Positions 61,418 through 64,000 of a DNA stretch of 64,000 nucleotides are shown here, piece by piece. The translations under genes and the position numbers were made by a program. The stretch comes from Lineus longissimus (taxonomy: Eukaryota > Nemertea > Pilidiophora > Heteronemertea > Lineidae). Positions within the stretch are counted from its first letter, which is position 1, and every line of letters begins with the position of its first letter. The notes under the pieces were generated by a model. It had not been told where the DNA came from. It saw only the letters and a program-made list of their open reading frames with translations, and made no database searches. The DNA is taken from positions 14,570,001-14,634,000 of the forward strand of contig NC_088316.1 in NCBI RefSeq assembly GCF_910592395.1. Reading direction: 5' to 3'.

Positions 61418-62828
61418 ATGACTTCGACCTGGCAAACTCGATCACTTTCTCTGGAAGACTACCCTCATCTCGCACTGGCTGTCCAGCTCATTACAAAGTA
61501 TCTATGGATCGTACCAGTTGTTTTTGGCATTCCGGGAAACATTCTGGCGGGAATGGTCGCCTTTCAGAAACATAACAGAAACGTTTCGACGTGTACCTAC
61601 ATGTTAGGTTTATCGGTGGCCGATTCCCTCTTCTTGATGCAGATGGTTTGGCAGTTTCCAATCAGTTATCATGATCCACATGGGTACTTTAGCGAACATC
61701 AGGATATCATACTAAAGTAAGCACCAAAACTCCATCTGGTGCATGGTTGTCTCAAAAGATGCTGATGCAAGTGCAAATTCACCCGTTGTGCTAAAGTAGT
61801 CTAAATGCTAATGCTATATGTTTTTCAGGCTGTCATGGTACTTCCAATTCACCTTCGCCATGATATCAGGTTACGTCCTCGCCGTGATGTCCATTGACCG
61901 CCTGATAGCTGTCCGCTTCCCGATGGCCGCACGACGAATCTGTACCATCAGCAGGGCCAAGAAAGTCACCATTGGCGGATTTGTGGTGATCGCCATTCTA
62001 AATCTAAATACATTTTATACCTTCAAATTCGTAGATAACGAAGTGACTGGTAGGTAGGCCTTTCTAGCCTTTCTCTGTATGTTGCTGCTTCAAATGGTTT
62101 GTACGATTCTGGTGAGGAATGTATTGTAGATGGTGTTAGATGAAGCACTGGTGTTACATTTTATTTAACTGCTGCATTTGCTGTGTGTGAAATCACCACA
62201 AATCCGACGAGTGAATTTTTTCGTGAAGTGGACTATGCATAGTATGTGATGATTGAGGAAGAATGTGGATCATCCGAAGTCCTGACCTATCATTTAAAAT
62301 GTAATCCTTTTTTCAGGTGTGAAAACGTTGATTCTTTCTGTTCCCGAAAACGAAGTCGTTGAGATAATGACGTCCTCCTTTCAACTTGTGTGTGGTACAA
62401 TCCTCCCTTTTACCACGATCACTTTAAGCAATTTCATTATAATCGTGACAGTAAAGCAAGCGTCAAAGAATCGCCTCAAAATGGGTACAAATGCAGAAAT
62501 TGACAACCAACAGAAGGCGGAAACACAACATCTCACGCGCATGCTAGTTTGCGTCTGTATCGGCTATATCGTGACGTCACTTCCGCTTCGGTTTCATTAT
62601 TTAATCCATGGAATTCCCGAGGTCAGCTCTCGGTATGACATGACGAAGCCATATTGGAATCTACGCTACATGTTGGAGAATGGTGTGACATTTCTGGTGT
62701 GGATCAGTAACTATGCTTGCAATTTTTACATTTACTGCTTAGGTGGCGGTAGGCGGTACAGAAATGACACCAAAGCTGTCCTTAAGCAGATATTTGCAAT
62801 CTTTTACCGTAAACAAGCATCGTATTAG
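61418..62828 (+). CDS. rhodopsin-like (class A) orphan GPCR, paralogue C
   Basis: Receptor of 343 aa with three coding exons: 61418-61716, 61829-62049, 62317-62828, same phases as A and B. It starts MTSTWQTRSLSLEDYPHL. Distinct positions include GIPGNILAGMVAFQ in TM1, DSLFLMQMVWQFPISY in TM2, and a short extracellular-loop extension KFVDNEVTG at the end of exon 2 (six nucleotides longer than in A and B). Shared motifs are SIDRLIAVRFPMAARRIC, SLPLRFHYLI, YMLENGVTFLVWISNYACNF and LGGGRRYRNDTKAVLKQI. It is the most divergent of the three and lies 1.9 kb downstream of B. Confidence 0.93.
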
Positions 62829-64000
62829 TGTTGGTGGTGGTGCTTTACTGCGATTCGTAGGTTTTGTAGTTCTTGATGGTGGCCACGGGTTAATTTTTCT
62901 TCTTTCAGACAGGCATTTATCGCCCACAGTCTCCGAAATCTGTCAAACAAATAAGGAATCCTGTGGGTTATATTGTTGTCTTGGAATTTGCAAGTGAGTC
63001 CAGTGTAAATCATGACACGCATTTGGAGAAATACGACGTTTTATTACCAAAACTTTACAACTGTACACGACCAATTATTGGTTTGACACCGATTATACGC
63101 ACACTCACACACAACAAACACGTTCACACACAAGAATTAGGCCGCACCTTCTCATATCAAATTTCATGTTTTTAGTTTGAGGAATTGACACCGAAATTGT
63201 TTGTTTCACCAAATACCGCGAGAATGGAGCTATAAAATGTAGTTTTTCATTCAAATCAACAATGCCGAAATGTGATTTTGTGCGACTGGACATAATCTTT
63301 AAGTATATACGATGATCGAATGTTTCCAAAGAAGAGATTCTTGATCTTACCCTTGCACCTCTCACCATTGGTATCAGCTTGACAAGATCACCCAAGGCCA
63401 TCTCATGCAGTCAACAATTCACACACACGCACTCGCCAACTCTGGATTAAACCTGAATCAAAGGGAAGAGGCGGATTTGTTGCAGGGTTCGGGAGTACGG
63501 GTCGAAGACCGATGATCTACCAATAATTGACCATTCCATCTCAACCGCTTTCCCGGGCAATACAACTATACAATCATTTTCACGATTAGATGTATTAAAT
63601 TGTATTGACGGACTTCCACAGGAATGATATGGTACACATGATTTCGCTGTGCTATCTTGGTTTTCTCGCTCTGGTTCCATCACTGAGAAGAATGTTTGTG
63701 TGGAGTGAGTTTCTTATCATTTCGTATTCTGTGTCGACTGTGTGTAGTAGATCCAATAAGTTATATTAAATACAATAAAGGCGAGAGGGAACATAAAGCG
63801 AGAGTAAAAATCCGTGGCATCAGCGCCGTCGTAAAACGCGGCACACGCATCGTTTTTTCTATTGGCGGCCGCGTGGTGGGAGAAGTGCGATTGGAGACTC
63901 GTCCCTGTCGAACTGTGCCGGAGTCTGACTCTGACTTCGTCTTCCTCGTAGTAGGCCTGAAAAAAAGGTAATCATTATCTTTCGGTTGGAGGTTCATGTT
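62829..64000. other. right-end intergenic sequence
   Basis: No gene assigned. The part at 63780-63967 is rich in CpG compared with its surroundings and ends in a plausible plus-strand splice donor, so a first exon of a gene beyond the right edge is possible. Confidence 0.5.

Overview
This is a eukaryotic, clearly metazoan, genomic window. The genes are intron-rich with GT-AG introns, and the products are animal families: a MYCBP2/Highwire-type giant ubiquitin ligase, the glutamate-cysteine ligase catalytic subunit, a beta-tubulin, a PDGF/VEGF-type growth factor and three rhodopsin-like GPCRs. The mix of strongly vertebrate-like MYCBP2 and tubulin with a PVF-like growth factor and a tandem, divergent GPCR cluster suggests a marine invertebrate, probably a spiralian (annelid, mollusc, brachiopod or phoronid). 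That placement is an inference and not certain.

Layout. (1) Positions 1-28011, minus strand: the 5' part of a MYCBP2/PHR protein, 40 exon positions that I could join in frame to about 2,857 codons. It covers the RCC1-like region, both PHR domains, the filamin-like repeat and the SH3-like repeats. The C-terminal RING/tandem-cysteine catalytic part lies beyond the left edge. (2) 28012-30197: intergenic. (3) 30198-34462, minus: glutamate-cysteine ligase catalytic subunit, 11 exons, 635 aa. (4) 36555-41694, plus: beta-tubulin, 7 exons, 446 aa. (5) 43718-52262, minus: secreted PDGF/VEGF-like (PVF) factor, 6 exons, with a 6.2-kb first intron. (6) 55169-62828, plus: three tandem paralogous GPCR genes, each of three coding exons with identical intron phases. 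(7) 62829-64000: no gene assigned, with a CpG-rich, possibly first-exon segment near the edge.

The most interesting observation is a pair of tandem homologous exons in PHR domain 1 of the MYCBP2 gene (16902-17036 and 16719-16853). Both are 135 nt, share the same splice phases and encode alternative versions of the same 45-residue piece. They are separated by only 48 nt, which is the expected architecture of mutually exclusive splicing enforced by steric hindrance. Other points are a GPCR family that has lost the canonical TM3 cysteine, the CWxP tryptophan and the NPxxY proline; a PVF with an enlarged loop in its cystine-knot signature; a probable PIF/Harbinger MITE with TTA target duplication; a candidate tRNA-derived SINE; and several minisatellites and a cluster of imperfect hairpins in introns.

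The genes do not form a pathway or operon. They are independent animal genes: neuronal ubiquitin signalling, glutathione synthesis, cytoskeleton, growth-factor signalling and receptor signalling. All exon coordinates were read by eye from splice signals, reading-frame continuity and known family sequence, and have not been checked by RNA data or a search.
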